A DNA stretch of 64,000 nucleotides from Lachnospiraceae bacterium (lineage in GTDB: Bacteria > Bacillota > Clostridia > Lachnospirales > Lachnospiraceae), in contig JAFYWF010000067.1 in the NCBI GenBank assembly GCA_017558145.1, positions 1 through 64,000 of the forward strand, given 5' to 3'. Under the pieces are notes generated by a model. That model was not told the DNA's origin. It worked only from the letters and a program-made list of their open reading frames with translations, and made no database searches. Positions 18,976-27,991 of the stretch are shown here, one piece after another. The position numbers and the translations under genes were made by a program. The stretch's first letter is position 1. Each line of letters begins with the position of its first letter.

Positions 18976-19105
18976 ATGTTTATAAATCCTTACTTTATAG
19001 TTGTATCTCAAAATGTGTATAAATAATTTAGTAATTATAATATAACTAGTTTAATATAGCACATTTTCTACATCTTTAAAAGGTTTTGTACACCTTGTCA
19101 TTTGA

Positions 19106-19134
19106 TTGACATAATTTTAACACGTAGTTATAAT
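19106..19134 (+). promoter_or_regulatory. Consensus vegetative promoter of the rex gene
   Basis: TTGACA (19106-19111) and TATAAT (19129-19134) are 17 bp apart, a full match to the sigma-A consensus. They lie about 90 bp before the rex start. No clear Rex-type TTGT...ACAA operator was found overlapping it, so autoregulation is not supported by what I see. Confidence 0.85.
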
Positions 19135-19223
19135 GTTCATATATTTTATACACAGTAGTGAAGGATGAAATAGGGATATTTAAGAATAAATGCCACAAAT
19201 GTAGATATTAGGAGGGCAAATCA

Positions 19224-19868
19224 TTGGAATATAAAGAAATATCTCAGGCGGTTATTAGTCGGTTGCCACGTTATTATCGCTATCTGGGGGAATTAAAGGA
19301 CGAAGGCGTGGAACGTATTTCCTCTCAAGAGCTTAGTAAAAAAATGCATGTTACGGCATCTCAAATACGACAGGATTTAAATCATTTTGGTGGTTTTGGT
19401 CAACAGGGATATGGTTATAATGTAGAATATCTTTATGTGGAGATTGCTAAAATTTTGGGCTTGGATAAAGAACATCATCTAATTTTGATAGGTGCCGGTA
19501 ATTTGGGACAAGCTCTTTTAAATTACAATAATTTTGAGCGTAGAGGATTTATTTTTAAGGGAATTTTTGATCATAATCCCAAATTATATGGTTTGAAAAT
19601 TAGAGACATAGAAATTAGACCTATGGAAGAGTTAAGTTCTTTTATTAAAAAGAATGATATAGATATTGCTGTTTTAACAATTCCAAAAATATCTGCAGTA
19701 ACAGTTGCAGAAAAATTAGTTGAATGTAATATCAAAGCTATTTGGAATTTTGCGCATATAGATTTAAATGTACCGGAAAATGTACAGGTAGAAAATGTTC
19801 ATTTGTCAGATAGTCTTATGAAGCTTTCTTATAATAGTAGTCGTTATCATGATATAGGGAAAAAATAA
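19224..19868 (+). CDS. rex: Redox-sensing transcriptional repressor Rex
   Basis: NADH/NAD-sensing repressor that controls fermentation and energy genes in Gram-positive bacteria. Of 214 residues, the N-terminal winged helix (about 1-80) contains SQELSKKMHVTASQIRQDL and the characteristic HFGGFGQQGYGY. The Rossmann domain follows with the dinucleotide motif GAGNLGQALL and ends in a domain-swapping helix. The start is a TTG at 19224, supported by GGAGG 8 nt upstream; no ATG fits as well. It is the first gene of a run that continues with the coiled-coil gene and nnr, with gaps of 11-13 bp. Confidence 0.95.
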   Translation: MEYKEISQAVISRLPRYYRYLGELKDEGVERISSQELSKKMHVTASQIRQDLNHFGGFGQQGYGYNVEYLYVEIAKILGLDKEHHLILIGAGNLGQALLNYNNFERRGFIFKGIFDHNPKLYGLKIRDIEIRPMEELSSFIKKNDIDIAVLTIPKISAVTVAEKLVECNIKAIWNFAHIDLNVPENVQVENVHLSDSLMKLSYNSSRYHDIGKK

Positions 19869-19881
19869 TAGGAGCATCGTT

Positions 19882-20526
19882 ATGGCATCAAAAAAAGAGG
19901 ATATTTTTATAAAATCTTTGGAAAATAAACGGATTCCTGTTTTGACTTTGGATAATAAATGGCACAGACTATTTACAATGATGGAGCCGGATCGGGAATT
20001 GAAAAGATTAGAAGGGGAATTAAATACTCTCTTAAAGCTTCAGGGAAAAATGAATACTGATTCAAAAAGTATTCGTAAAATTAAGAAAAAGCTTATGGAT
20101 GAGATTGTTCAATTAATGGAACATAATGATGTTGCTTCTGATAAAAAAGTTGAGGAAAATAAACGGTTGATCGAAGAATGTAATCAAAAATTGGAAGATT
20201 ATCAGGATAAACTGTTGGAAATTCCTAGACAAATAGACGAAGCTAATTATAAGCTTATGATTCGAACAATGGAAATGTGTTATGAGGTTCTTCAGACTAA
20301 TACAAAAGAAATTGATGAAATTGGCGAATGGATTACAAAAATTCGTGTTGAATTAAAGAAAAATATTGTACGTAAACAAGAAAAAGAAATCAAAAATCAT
20401 GAATTATATGCATATATGCATGATATTTTTGGAGCTGATGTGGTTGAAATTTTTGATATGAAGCAGGAGCATGTAGATAAAATTATCCAACAACGTGAAC
20501 AGATGAGAGAAAAGAAAAAACTTTAG
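19882..20526 (+). CDS. Hypothetical coiled-coil protein, 214 aa
   Basis: A 214-residue, highly charged cytosolic protein with no signal peptide or membrane helix. Residues about 40-130 are strongly heptad-like (LKRLEGELNTLLKLQ, LIEECNQKLEDYQDKLLEI), predicting a long coiled coil. The C-terminus (HDIFGADVVEIFDM, then a Lys/Arg/Gln-rich tail) may be a separate small helical unit. It sits 13 bp after rex and 11 bp before nnr, so it is co-transcribed with them. I recognise no family and assign no function; similar coiled-coil proteins are common in Lachnospiraceae genomes. Confidence 0.8.
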   Translation: MASKKEDIFIKSLENKRIPVLTLDNKWHRLFTMMEPDRELKRLEGELNTLLKLQGKMNTDSKSIRKIKKKLMDEIVQLMEHNDVASDKKVEENKRLIEECNQKLEDYQDKLLEIPRQIDEANYKLMIRTMEMCYEVLQTNTKEIDEIGEWITKIRVELKKNIVRKQEKEIKNHELYAYMHDIFGADVVEIFDMKQEHVDKIIQQREQMREKKKL

Positions 20527-20537
20527 GAGCATGCGAA

Positions 20538-22067
20538 ATGGAACCGATAGATTATTTGGTTACTTCAGAAGAAATGCAAAGATACGATAGTAATACTATT
20601 CATCATTTTAAAGTGCCGGGAATTGTTTTGATGGAACAGGCTGCGATGGCTTGTTTAGAAGAAATTTTACCGTTATCTGAACAAAAGTCTTGCCGTATTT
20701 TGATTTTGGCAGGAAAGGGAAACAATGGTGGTGATGCAATGGCATTGGCAAGACTCCTTCATCAGCACCACAGAGATGTTACCGTTTGCATGGTAACATC
20801 AAATGGTGATTTAGAAAATGGTTTTAGTGAAACGGCTAAGTTCCAATATGAAATTTTAAAAGCTATGAATTTACCTATTGTGACACAACTACCGAATGTG
20901 TCATATGATATTATAGTAGATGGAATTTTTGGAGTAGGATTAAATCGTAATATTACAGGTTCTATTGCAAATATGATTAAAGAAATAAATTCTTATAACG
21001 GAATTAAAATCTCCTTAGATGTTCCATCAGGAATTGATTCTACTACAGGAAAATGTTTTAATGTAGCTTTTGAAGCTGATATGACTCTTACTTTTGCGTT
21101 TTTAAAAAGAGGACTTTATTTACTTCCTGGTGCCAGATATGCCGGAAAAGTAATAAAAAAATCTATAGGTATTACCAGGGAGAGTTTTTTAGAACAGTTG
21201 CCCGAAATGTTTACATTAACAGGAAATATAAAGGATTACTTGCCTAAGCGGGATTCCTTTGGCCATAAAGGAACTTTTGGAAAAGTGTTACTGATTGCAG
21301 GTAGTGCTTCCATGGGAGGAGCAGCTATTTTAGCAGGAAAAGCATGTTTTTATTCTGGATGTGGTATGTTACGTATCTGTACCCACAAAGCAAATAAGTC
21401 AGATATTTTGGTTCATTTACCGGAAGCGATGGTAGATGCTTATGAGAATGTTCAACAGGCATCAGAGCAGGTAGAAAAGGGTTTGAAATGGGCAGATGTT
21501 GTGGCAATTGGTCCGGGAATTGGTACCGATGATATAGCAAGAATCATGCTTATGAAAGTAATGCGTGAATCCAATAAACCATTGGTTATGGATGCTGACA
21601 GTTTAAATTTATTAGAGGATAATAGTACGTATCAAGATTTAAAAGAATTACAACAAAATAGAGATACAAAACGTTCTATAATATTAACACCTCATGTAAT
21701 GGAACTTTCAAGAATGACTCATAGGAGTAAAATTGAAATTGAAAATGAGGGTATCGAAATAGCAAGAAAGTTAGCCACTGATTTAAAGGCAGTGGTTGTG
21801 AAAAAAGATGCCAACACCGTGATTTGCGATGAAGAACATTTAGCTATAAATTTAACAGGGAATGATGGAATGGCTACTGCCGGAAGCGGAGACGTTTTAA
21901 CCGGAATTACGGCAGCTTTACTGGCCCTTGATTTACCGGTTTTTGATACTGCTTTGTGTAGTGTCTATTTACATGGATTGGCAGGAGATGAAGCTGTTAG
22001 AGAAAAAAACAAATATAGTGTACTTGCTACAGATATTATAGAAAGCATTGTAAAAGTACTTTCTTAA
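20538..22067 (+). CDS. nnr: Bifunctional NAD(P)H-hydrate epimerase / ADP-dependent NAD(P)H-hydrate dehydratase
   Basis: Repairs hydrated NADH and NADPH. The 509 residues contain an N-terminal YjeF_N epimerase domain (about 1-215; GKGNNGGDAMALARLL, VDGIFGVGLNR, and SLDVPSGID with the catalytic Asp). A C-terminal ribokinase-like dehydratase domain follows (about 225-509; GTFGKVLLIAGS, ILTPHVMELSRM, and the nucleotide-binding GMATAGSGDVLTGI). AGGAG lies 10 nt before the ATG. Its place between rex and alr resembles other Clostridia, and a metabolite-repair role fits a cell with heavy NAD(P)H flux. Confidence 0.95.
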   Translation: MEPIDYLVTSEEMQRYDSNTIHHFKVPGIVLMEQAAMACLEEILPLSEQKSCRILILAGKGNNGGDAMALARLLHQHHRDVTVCMVTSNGDLENGFSETAKFQYEILKAMNLPIVTQLPNVSYDIIVDGIFGVGLNRNITGSIANMIKEINSYNGIKISLDVPSGIDSTTGKCFNVAFEADMTLTFAFLKRGLYLLPGARYAGKVIKKSIGITRESFLEQLPEMFTLTGNIKDYLPKRDSFGHKGTFGKVLLIAGSASMGGAAILAGKACFYSGCGMLRICTHKANKSDILVHLPEAMVDAYENVQQASEQVEKGLKWADVVAIGPGIGTDDIARIMLMKVMRESNKPLVMDADSLNLLEDNSTYQDLKELQQNRDTKRSIILTPHVMELSRMTHRSKIEIENEGIEIARKLATDLKAVVVKKDANTVICDEEHLAINLTGNDGMATAGSGDVLTGITAALLALDLPVFDTALCSVYLHGLAGDEAVREKNKYSVLATDIIESIVKVLS

Positions 22068-22102
22068 TAAAAAAGAAAAGAGATAAACTTTTCGGAGGAA
22101 AT

Positions 22103-23299
22103 ATGAAAAAACATTATGATCGAATATATGCAGCTATTGATTTAGATGCCATTTCTCATAATATGAATGTAATAGCAAAACATTTATTACCGGACACAAA
22201 AATTATTGCTGTTGTTAAAACTGATGGATATGGTCATGGAGCAGTACCGATTGCAAAAGAATTGGAAAATCAAATTTTTATGCATGGTTTTGCAACAGCT
22301 ACTGCTGAGGAGGCTTTTATTCTTAGAAAAGCCGGAATTACAAAGCCAATTTTAGTGTTAGGATATGTTTTTCCTTACGCCTATGAGCAGATGATACATG
22401 ACGAAATTCGTTTTACTGTTTTTCGTGAAGATATGCTTTCTATCATTGAAGAAGAAGCAAAGAAACAGAATAAACAGGCTTTTGTACATGTAAAAGTAGA
22501 TACAGGTATGGGACGAATTGGTATCATACCGGAAGTAAAAAGTCTTGAATTTATTTCTAAAATTAAGGATTCAAAGTGGTTGAATTTGGAAGGTATGTTT
22601 ACCCATTTTGCAAAAGCTGATTATGAGGATAAAACAGACGCGAATCGACAGTTTGAATTATTTTCTGATTTTTATAAAAATGTGGAACAAACGTTACAAA
22701 TTAAAATTCCTTTTAAGCATTGTGCTAATAGTGCGGCAGCTATGGAAATGCCTCATACGCATATGGATTTGGTTAGAATTGGAATTGCAACATATGGTTT
22801 ATGGCCATCGGAAGAAATAAAAAAAGAATCTTTTAATTTAAAACCAGCATTTTCGCTTCATAGTCATATTGTATATATAAAAACTTTGGAGGCTGGAAAA
22901 GAAATCAGCTATGGTGGAACATATATCACAAAAACAAAAACTAAAATTGCGACGATTCCGGTAGGATATGGTGATGGTTATCCCAGAAATCTTTCTAATA
23001 TAGGTTATGTATTAATTCAGGGAAAGAAAGCTCCTATTTTAGGAAAGGTCTGTATGGATCAATTTATGGTAGATGTAACAGAGATTGAAAATGTTAACGT
23101 AGGTGATGAAGTAGTTTTGATTGGAAGTTTTCATGACGAAACCATTACAATGGAAGCATTAGGTATTATGGCAGATCGCTTCAATTATGAATTAGTTTGT
23201 GATATTGGAAAAAGAGTTCCAAGAATTTATTATAAAGATGATGTGGAACGTTATGCAAAGGATTATTTTGATGATTACTTGTTTGAAAGTATTACGTAA
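22103..23299 (+). CDS. alr: Alanine racemase
   Basis: PLP-dependent interconversion of L- and D-alanine, supplying D-Ala for peptidoglycan. The 398 residues have the usual TIM barrel plus C-terminal beta domain. Lys39 in AVVKTDGYGHGA is the PLP-binding lysine, matching K39 of the Geobacillus enzyme. ISYGGTY holds the second catalytic base (Tyr), and GKVCMDQFMVDVT is the family-typical substrate-side motif. GGAGG precedes the ATG. It is followed, as often in Firmicutes, by a MazF-family gene. Confidence 0.96.
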   Translation: MKKHYDRIYAAIDLDAISHNMNVIAKHLLPDTKIIAVVKTDGYGHGAVPIAKELENQIFMHGFATATAEEAFILRKAGITKPILVLGYVFPYAYEQMIHDEIRFTVFREDMLSIIEEEAKKQNKQAFVHVKVDTGMGRIGIIPEVKSLEFISKIKDSKWLNLEGMFTHFAKADYEDKTDANRQFELFSDFYKNVEQTLQIKIPFKHCANSAAAMEMPHTHMDLVRIGIATYGLWPSEEIKKESFNLKPAFSLHSHIVYIKTLEAGKEISYGGTYITKTKTKIATIPVGYGDGYPRNLSNIGYVLIQGKKAPILGKVCMDQFMVDVTEIENVNVGDEVVLIGSFHDETITMEALGIMADRFNYELVCDIGKRVPRIYYKDDVERYAKDYFDDYLFESIT

Positions 23300-23431
23300 G
23301 AAAAGGGATTTGTAATGAAATAAGATGGATGAAATCTTATGTAAATAATTATAAATCTTTAGTATACCTTCGAATAATGTGGCAATACTTTTAATGTGAT
23401 AAAAGCTATATTATATGAAGGAAGTGATATT

Positions 23432-23770
23432 TTGAGACGCGGGGATGTATATTATGCAGATTTAAGACCGGTAATTGGCTCCGAACAAGGTGGCATTCGA
23501 CCGGTTTTAATTATACAAAACGATATGGGGAATAAGCATAGTCCAACGGTGATTTGTGCAGCCATTACCTCAAGATTAACCAAACATAAGTTACCAACGC
23601 ACATAGATTTGGCATGTGCAAAATATGAAATGGTAAAAGATTCTGTAATTTTATTAGAACAGCTTCGTACCATTGATAAAAAAAGATTAAAGGATAAAGT
23701 TTGTCATTTGGATGATTTTATTATGGAACAAGTCAATGAAGCGCTAAAGATAAGTCTTGAATTACCTTAA
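23432..23770 (+). CDS. mazF: MazF/PemK-family endoribonuclease toxin without an adjacent antitoxin
   Basis: Ribonuclease of the MazF/EndoA type that cuts single-stranded mRNA at short motifs. The start chosen is TTG at 23432 ([21 protein letters not shown]), preceded by AAGGAAG at a good distance; a GTG 36 bp upstream would add residues not typical of the family. Visible family features are [25 protein letters not shown], the catalytic region [11 protein letters not shown], and [14 protein letters not shown]. In Bacillus and many Clostridia a small antitoxin gene lies between alr and mazF. Here the 132 bp between alr and mazF hold no plausible antitoxin ORF. Confidence 0.93.
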   Translation: MRRGDVYYADLRPVIGSEQGGIRPVLIIQNDMGNKHSPTVICAAITSRLTKHKLPTHIDLACAKYEMVKDSVILLEQLRTIDKKRLKDKVCHLDDFIMEQVNEALKISLELP

Positions 23771-23836
23771 TGTTTTTGATATATTTAGGTGATACGAAAA
23801 GATATTTTAAGCCTAATGGCAGAAAGAGGAAAATAC

Positions 23837-24565
23837 ATGTCAGGACATTCAAAATTTGCGAATATTAAGCACAAAAAAGAAAAGAACGACGCAGCTAAAG
23901 GTAAGATTTTTACCATTATCGGAAGAGAAATTGCAGTTGCAGTAAAGGAAGGTGGTCCGGATCCTTCTAATAACTTTAAATTAGCAAAAGTTATTGAAAA
24001 AGCAAAATCTAACAATATGCCGAATGATACTATTGAAAGAGGAATTAAAAAGGCGGCCGGAGATCTTGGGAATGTAAATTACGAATATGTTACATATGAA
24101 GGTTATGGTCCAAATGGTATTGCGATTATTGTAAATGCATTAACAGATAACAAAAACAGAACTGCTTCCAATGTAAGAAGTGCTTTTACAAAAGGACAGG
24201 GAAGTATTGGTACACCGGGATGTGTATCCTTTAGTTTTGATGAAAAAGGCCAAATTATCATTGACAAAGAAGAATGTGATTTGGATGCGGATGATTTAAT
24301 GATGACTGCATTGGATGCCGGAGCTGATGATTTTAACGAAGAAGATGATAGCTATGAGGTATTAACTTCTCCAGAAGCTTTTGATGATGTAAAAAAAGCT
24401 TTGGAAGAAGCAGGTATTGCCCTTGTAAGTGCAGAAGTTACTATGATTCCTCAAAATTATGTGGAATTAACAGATGAAACAGCAATTAAAAATCTTCAGA
24501 AAACTTTAGATTTATTAGATGCGGATGATGACGTCCAGTCTGTATATCATAACTGGGATGAATAA
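23837..24565 (+). CDS. YebC/PmpR/TACO1-family protein
   Basis: A widely conserved protein acting as a transcriptional regulator in some bacteria and as a translation factor easing ribosome stalling in others. The 242 residues start at the ATG at 23837 with AGAGGA upstream, giving the family-typical [22 protein letters not shown]; an upstream start would add 16 atypical residues. [18 protein letters not shown] and VYHNWDE near the C-terminus are also typical. It follows mazF by 66 bp and precedes the sulfhydrylase by 27 bp. Confidence 0.94.
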   Translation: MSGHSKFANIKHKKEKNDAAKGKIFTIIGREIAVAVKEGGPDPSNNFKLAKVIEKAKSNNMPNDTIERGIKKAAGDLGNVNYEYVTYEGYGPNGIAIIVNALTDNKNRTASNVRSAFTKGQGSIGTPGCVSFSFDEKGQIIIDKEECDLDADDLMMTALDAGADDFNEEDDSYEVLTSPEAFDDVKKALEEAGIALVSAEVTMIPQNYVELTDETAIKNLQKTLDLLDADDDVQSVYHNWDE

Positions 24566-24592
24566 AACATCTTAAATTCGGGAGGAACTATT

Positions 24593-25879
24593 ATGAGCAA
24601 AAACTATGCAAAAGAGACTATTTGTATTCAGTCAGGATGGCAGCCAAAGAAAGGTGAGCCAAGAATTTTACCTATTTATCAAAGTACAACCTTCAAATAT
24701 GAAACCAGCGAACAGATGGGAAAATTATTTGATTTGGAAGAAAGTGGATATTTTTACACCAGATTACAGAATCCTACCAATGATTATGTAGCAGCTAAAA
24801 TCTGTGAATTAGAAGGTGGTGTGGCAGCAATGCTTACATCTTCGGGTCAAGCAGCAAATTATTATGCTATTTTTAATATTTGTGAAGCGGGTGATCATGT
24901 AATTATGTCTTCCACAGTTTATGGAGGAACACATAATTTGATAACTGTAACTATGAAAAAAATGGGAATTGAATGCACGGTAGTCGATCCGGATGCTTCT
25001 TTAGAAGACTTACGAAAAACAGTTCAACCGAATACAAAATGTGTCTTTGGGGAAACAATAGCAAATCCTGCATTAGTTGTTTTGGATATTGAAAAATTTG
25101 CAACTCTTGCTCATGAAGCAGGTGTTCCGTTAATTATTGATAATACTTTTGCAACACCGATTAATTGTAATCCTTTTGAATGGGGAGCTGATATTGTAAC
25201 TCATTCTACAACAAAATACATGGACGGACATGGTATGACGGTAGGTGGTTGTATTGTGGATAGTGGTAACTTTGATTGGGCGGCTCATGCAGAAAAGTTT
25301 CCAGGACTTTGTACTCCGGATGATTCTTATCATGGTGTTACATATACTGAAAAATTTGGAAAAGGAGCCTATATTACAAAAGCAACTGTACAATTAATGC
25401 GTGACTTAGGTTCTATTCAGGCACCTCAAAATGCTTTCTTATTAAATGTTGGATTAGAAACTTTACCATTACGTATGGAACGACATTGTAGTAATGCATT
25501 AAAAGTTGCAGAATTTTTAGAAAGTCATGAAAGTGTTGCTTGGGTAAATTATCCGGGACTTAAGAGTAATAAATATTATGATTTAGGACAGAAATATATG
25601 CCAAAGGGAAGCTGTGGTGTTATTTCCTTTGGTTTAAAATCAGGTAGAGTTGGTGCAGGTAAAATGATGGATCATTTAGAATTAGCAGCGATTGTTACTC
25701 ATGTAGCAGATGCTAGAACTTGTGTATTACATCCTGCCAGTCATACTCATCGTCAGATGACAGATGAACAACTTGTAGAAGCAGGAGTGGCACCTGATTT
25801 AATCCGTTTATCGGTTGGTATTGAAAATGTAGATGATATCATCTCAGATTTGGCGCAGGCAATTGAAAAGGCAGATTAA
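24593..25879 (+). CDS. O-acetylhomoserine sulfhydrylase / aminocarboxypropyltransferase
   Basis: PLP enzyme of the Cys/Met metabolism family (fold type I), probably forming homocysteine or methionine from O-acetylhomoserine and sulfide or methanethiol. The 428 residues fit the longer MetY-type subfamily, not the ~390-residue MetB/MetC type. Key motifs are FYTRLQNPTND, SSGQAANYYA, IIDNTFATP, and STTKYMDGHG, where Lys208 binds PLP. CVLHPASHTHRQM contains the conserved substrate-side segment. GGGAGGAAC precedes the ATG. The 27 bp upstream contain no SAM riboswitch or T-box. Confidence 0.92.
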   Translation: MSKNYAKETICIQSGWQPKKGEPRILPIYQSTTFKYETSEQMGKLFDLEESGYFYTRLQNPTNDYVAAKICELEGGVAAMLTSSGQAANYYAIFNICEAGDHVIMSSTVYGGTHNLITVTMKKMGIECTVVDPDASLEDLRKTVQPNTKCVFGETIANPALVVLDIEKFATLAHEAGVPLIIDNTFATPINCNPFEWGADIVTHSTTKYMDGHGMTVGGCIVDSGNFDWAAHAEKFPGLCTPDDSYHGVTYTEKFGKGAYITKATVQLMRDLGSIQAPQNAFLLNVGLETLPLRMERHCSNALKVAEFLESHESVAWVNYPGLKSNKYYDLGQKYMPKGSCGVISFGLKSGRVGAGKMMDHLELAAIVTHVADARTCVLHPASHTHRQMTDEQLVEAGVAPDLIRLSVGIENVDDIISDLAQAIEKAD

Positions 25880-27060
25880 TGAAATTAGAACATGTGGATG
25901 GAAACAAAAAAACGGGTAAAATATTGTTTGAAATAGGGATTTTAATCATGGTTGCAAACCTTGTTGGGTCTTATGGAATCTGGCAAGCCATTCTTAGTCA
26001 ATGGAAAATCATAAATGGTGGTTCCTTATGTGTACAGGCATTTATACATTCTCATGGAGTTTATTTTGTGGAATATTTGAATCAGGAAAGCTTGTATACC
26101 TTTATTTTATCTGTTTTATTTTCCTTTTTAGGGAATAAAGTAGAGGTTGTTCCAATAATTAATTTGATTTTTCAGCTATTAGGGATATTATTTTTCTACT
26201 TTGGCGCAAAAAAAATAAATAATTTTTGGAGTTCATTGGTAATTCTCTTTTTTGGAATGATTTCCAGTTTGTTTTATTATCCCATTCTATTAGATGATTC
26301 CATGCATGGCATTTGGTTTTTATCAGGTCTAATATTTTTGCTTGGAATTTATTTGCTTACAGGTTTAAGCAGAACATTGGTTGGTCATATTTTATTAGGA
26401 ATATTATTAGGATTATATAGTTATATTGATTTATCAGGCTGGTGTCTTACGATATTCTTTATAATTTTCTCTCTTTTTCATGTGAAAGGAGAAGAAAAGA
26501 AAAAAGTCTTACATTTAGTAGGATTCTTTATGGGATGGGTAAATGCATTCTTTGTGATGTTTTATCTTTGGAATAATTTTGCACTTACAAAAGAAAATTT
26601 TGTGATATGGTATTATGACAAAATAAGCTTTTTATGCTCTGTACATAAAAGTAGTCAATATGTTGCTTTATTGGGTATTATGACAGTTGGTTTGTTATTC
26701 TATGTATTTTTGAAGGTTCGAAACACAGAGTCTCGAGTAAAAATATATGAAAACAAGAATGTTGTAGATGCGAATATTGAAAGTATGAATGATTCTGTAA
26801 GTGTACAGGTTACTGAGGGTGTATGTTGTTTGGAAACATCTGAAAATACAAATACATGTGATATAAAAGATAATGGCTCTTCTGTTGAAAATGAACCCAT
26901 AGATAAACCGGTTATTAAATTTATCGAAAATCCATTGCCATTACCTAAAAAACATGTAAAAAAAGAAATGACATATGCATTTGAACCAACAAAAGATTTG
27001 ATGCATTATGATTTGAATAATTATGATGTGGAAGATGATTATGATTTGAAAGAAAAATAA
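25879..27060 (+). CDS. Multi-pass membrane protein of unknown function, 393 aa
   Basis: The ATG overlaps the stop of the sulfhydrylase gene by one base (TAATG), so the two are translationally coupled. About eight or nine hydrophobic segments fill residues 15-275 (VANLVGSYGIWQAIL, FILSVLFSFLG, IFQLLGILFFYFGA and others), followed by a ~120-residue hydrophilic, Asp/Glu-rich cytosolic tail. The layout loosely recalls glycosyltransferase-type membrane proteins, but I see no catalytic Asp motif that would support this. Function unknown. A strong terminator follows. Confidence 0.8.
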   Translation: MKLEHVDGNKKTGKILFEIGILIMVANLVGSYGIWQAILSQWKIINGGSLCVQAFIHSHGVYFVEYLNQESLYTFILSVLFSFLGNKVEVVPIINLIFQLLGILFFYFGAKKINNFWSSLVILFFGMISSLFYYPILLDDSMHGIWFLSGLIFLLGIYLLTGLSRTLVGHILLGILLGLYSYIDLSGWCLTIFFIIFSLFHVKGEEKKKVLHLVGFFMGWVNAFFVMFYLWNNFALTKENFVIWYYDKISFLCSVHKSSQYVALLGIMTVGLLFYVFLKVRNTESRVKIYENKNVVDANIESMNDSVSVQVTEGVCCLETSENTNTCDIKDNGSSVENEPIDKPVIKFIENPLPLPKKHVKKEMTYAFEPTKDLMHYDLNNYDVEDDYDLKEK

Positions 27061-27075
27061 ATATTTTTTTAACTT

Positions 27076-27103
27076 AAAAAGAGCTGAATAAGCTCTTTTT
27101 TTT
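27076..27103 (+). terminator. Rho-independent terminator after the 393-aa membrane protein gene
   Basis: AAAAAGAGCT and AGCTCTTTTT (27076-27085, 27091-27100) pair around a GAATA loop, and the T-run continues to eight Ts. It closes the run of genes that started at rex or at an internal promoter. The gap up to 27181 also has an imperfectly spaced repeat, CATATAAAT / ATTTATATG (27118-27141). Confidence 0.88.
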
Positions 27104-27181
27104 ATGACATCCTAATACATATAAATAATCATATTTATATGTTATACAGACAATGCCATGTAAATCTTAAGGAGAAAGTGT

Positions 27182-27922
27182 ATGTCAAAAGGTAAGAACT
27201 ATAATAAAAAAAATAATTCAAATCAAGAAGAGAAAAAAATAAAAGTAGAAGAGAGAATTGAAGAAGAAAGATGGAAGGAAGAACAACTGGAAAAAGATGG
27301 AAAAATTATGCTTAATACAAATGAGAAAAAACATAAAATTCAGTTGTTATCGATTATTGGAGAAATCGAAGGTCATGATGTATTAGGTAATAATATTAAA
27401 TCAACAAAATATGAGCATATTTTACCTATGCTTGCAGCGATTGAAGATTCCAAGGATATTCATGGTGTATTATTGTTATTAAACACCATGGGTGGAGATG
27501 TGGAAGCGGGCCTTGCTATAGCAGAAATGATTTCTTCTTTAAGTAAACCTACGGTATCTTTGGTCTTAGGTGGAAGTCATTCTATTGGCGTACCTATTGC
27601 AGTAAGCAGCAAATATTCATTTATTGTACCTACGGGAACTATGGTGATTCACCCGGTACGATTAAATGGTCTTGTGATTGGAGCACAGCCTACGTATGAT
27701 TATTTTAAGCAAATGCAGGATAGGATTATTACTTTTGTAAGTAAGCATTGTAATATTTCAAAAAAAAGATTAGAAACTTTAATGATGCAAACAGGAATGC
27801 TCACTAAAGATGTAGGAACAATTTTGGTAGGTAAGGAAGCCGTGGAGGAAGGCTTAATTGATGAAGTTGGAGGAATTAACAAAGCCATTTCAAAATTACA
27901 TGAAATGATTGAAAATGCATAA
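27182..27922 (+). CDS. ClpP-like serine protease, TepA type
   Basis: Non-classical member of the ClpP/crotonase family, similar to Bacillus TepA (YmfB), which like here lies just upstream of spoIIIE/ftsK. Of 246 residues, the first ~55 are highly charged (Lys/Glu-rich). The protease core starts near residue 55. Ser134 in GGSHSIG and His157 in MVIHPVRL match the catalytic positions of ClpP, and NTMGGDVEAGLAIAEMI is the family glycine loop. GGAGAAAGTGT precedes the ATG. Its substrates are unknown; an ordinary Clp proteolytic subunit is less likely because of the basic extension and the context. Confidence 0.88.
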   Translation: MSKGKNYNKKNNSNQEEKKIKVEERIEEERWKEEQLEKDGKIMLNTNEKKHKIQLLSIIGEIEGHDVLGNNIKSTKYEHILPMLAAIEDSKDIHGVLLLLNTMGGDVEAGLAIAEMISSLSKPTVSLVLGGSHSIGVPIAVSSKYSFIVPTGTMVIHPVRLNGLVIGAQPTYDYFKQMQDRIITFVSKHCNISKKRLETLMMQTGMLTKDVGTILVGKEAVEEGLIDEVGGINKAISKLHEMIENA

Positions 27923-27938
27923 AATTTTATGCTATACT
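27909..27938 (+). promoter_or_regulatory. Possible promoter of ftsK/spoIIIE with a palindromic spacer
   Basis: TTGAAA (27909-27914) and TATACT (27933-27938) lie 18 bp apart. The spacer holds the perfect 16-bp palindrome GCATAAAATTTTATGC (27917-27932), which could be an operator. The -35 element falls inside the end of the upstream gene. Confidence 0.45.
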
Positions 27939-27991
27939 GTCCTAGGTATTTTTTTACCAAAGTGAATATTTAGGAAGGTTTTTTTACATTT

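Noticed and set aside
24566..24592. SAM riboswitch or T-box before the O-acetylhomoserine sulfhydrylase gene
   Set aside because: Only 27 bp separate it from yebC, too short for either, and no such conserved core is visible.
27182..27922. Ordinary ClpP proteolytic subunit
   Set aside because: The charged N-terminal extension, the diverged Ser/His loop and the position before ftsK/spoIIIE fit the TepA type better.
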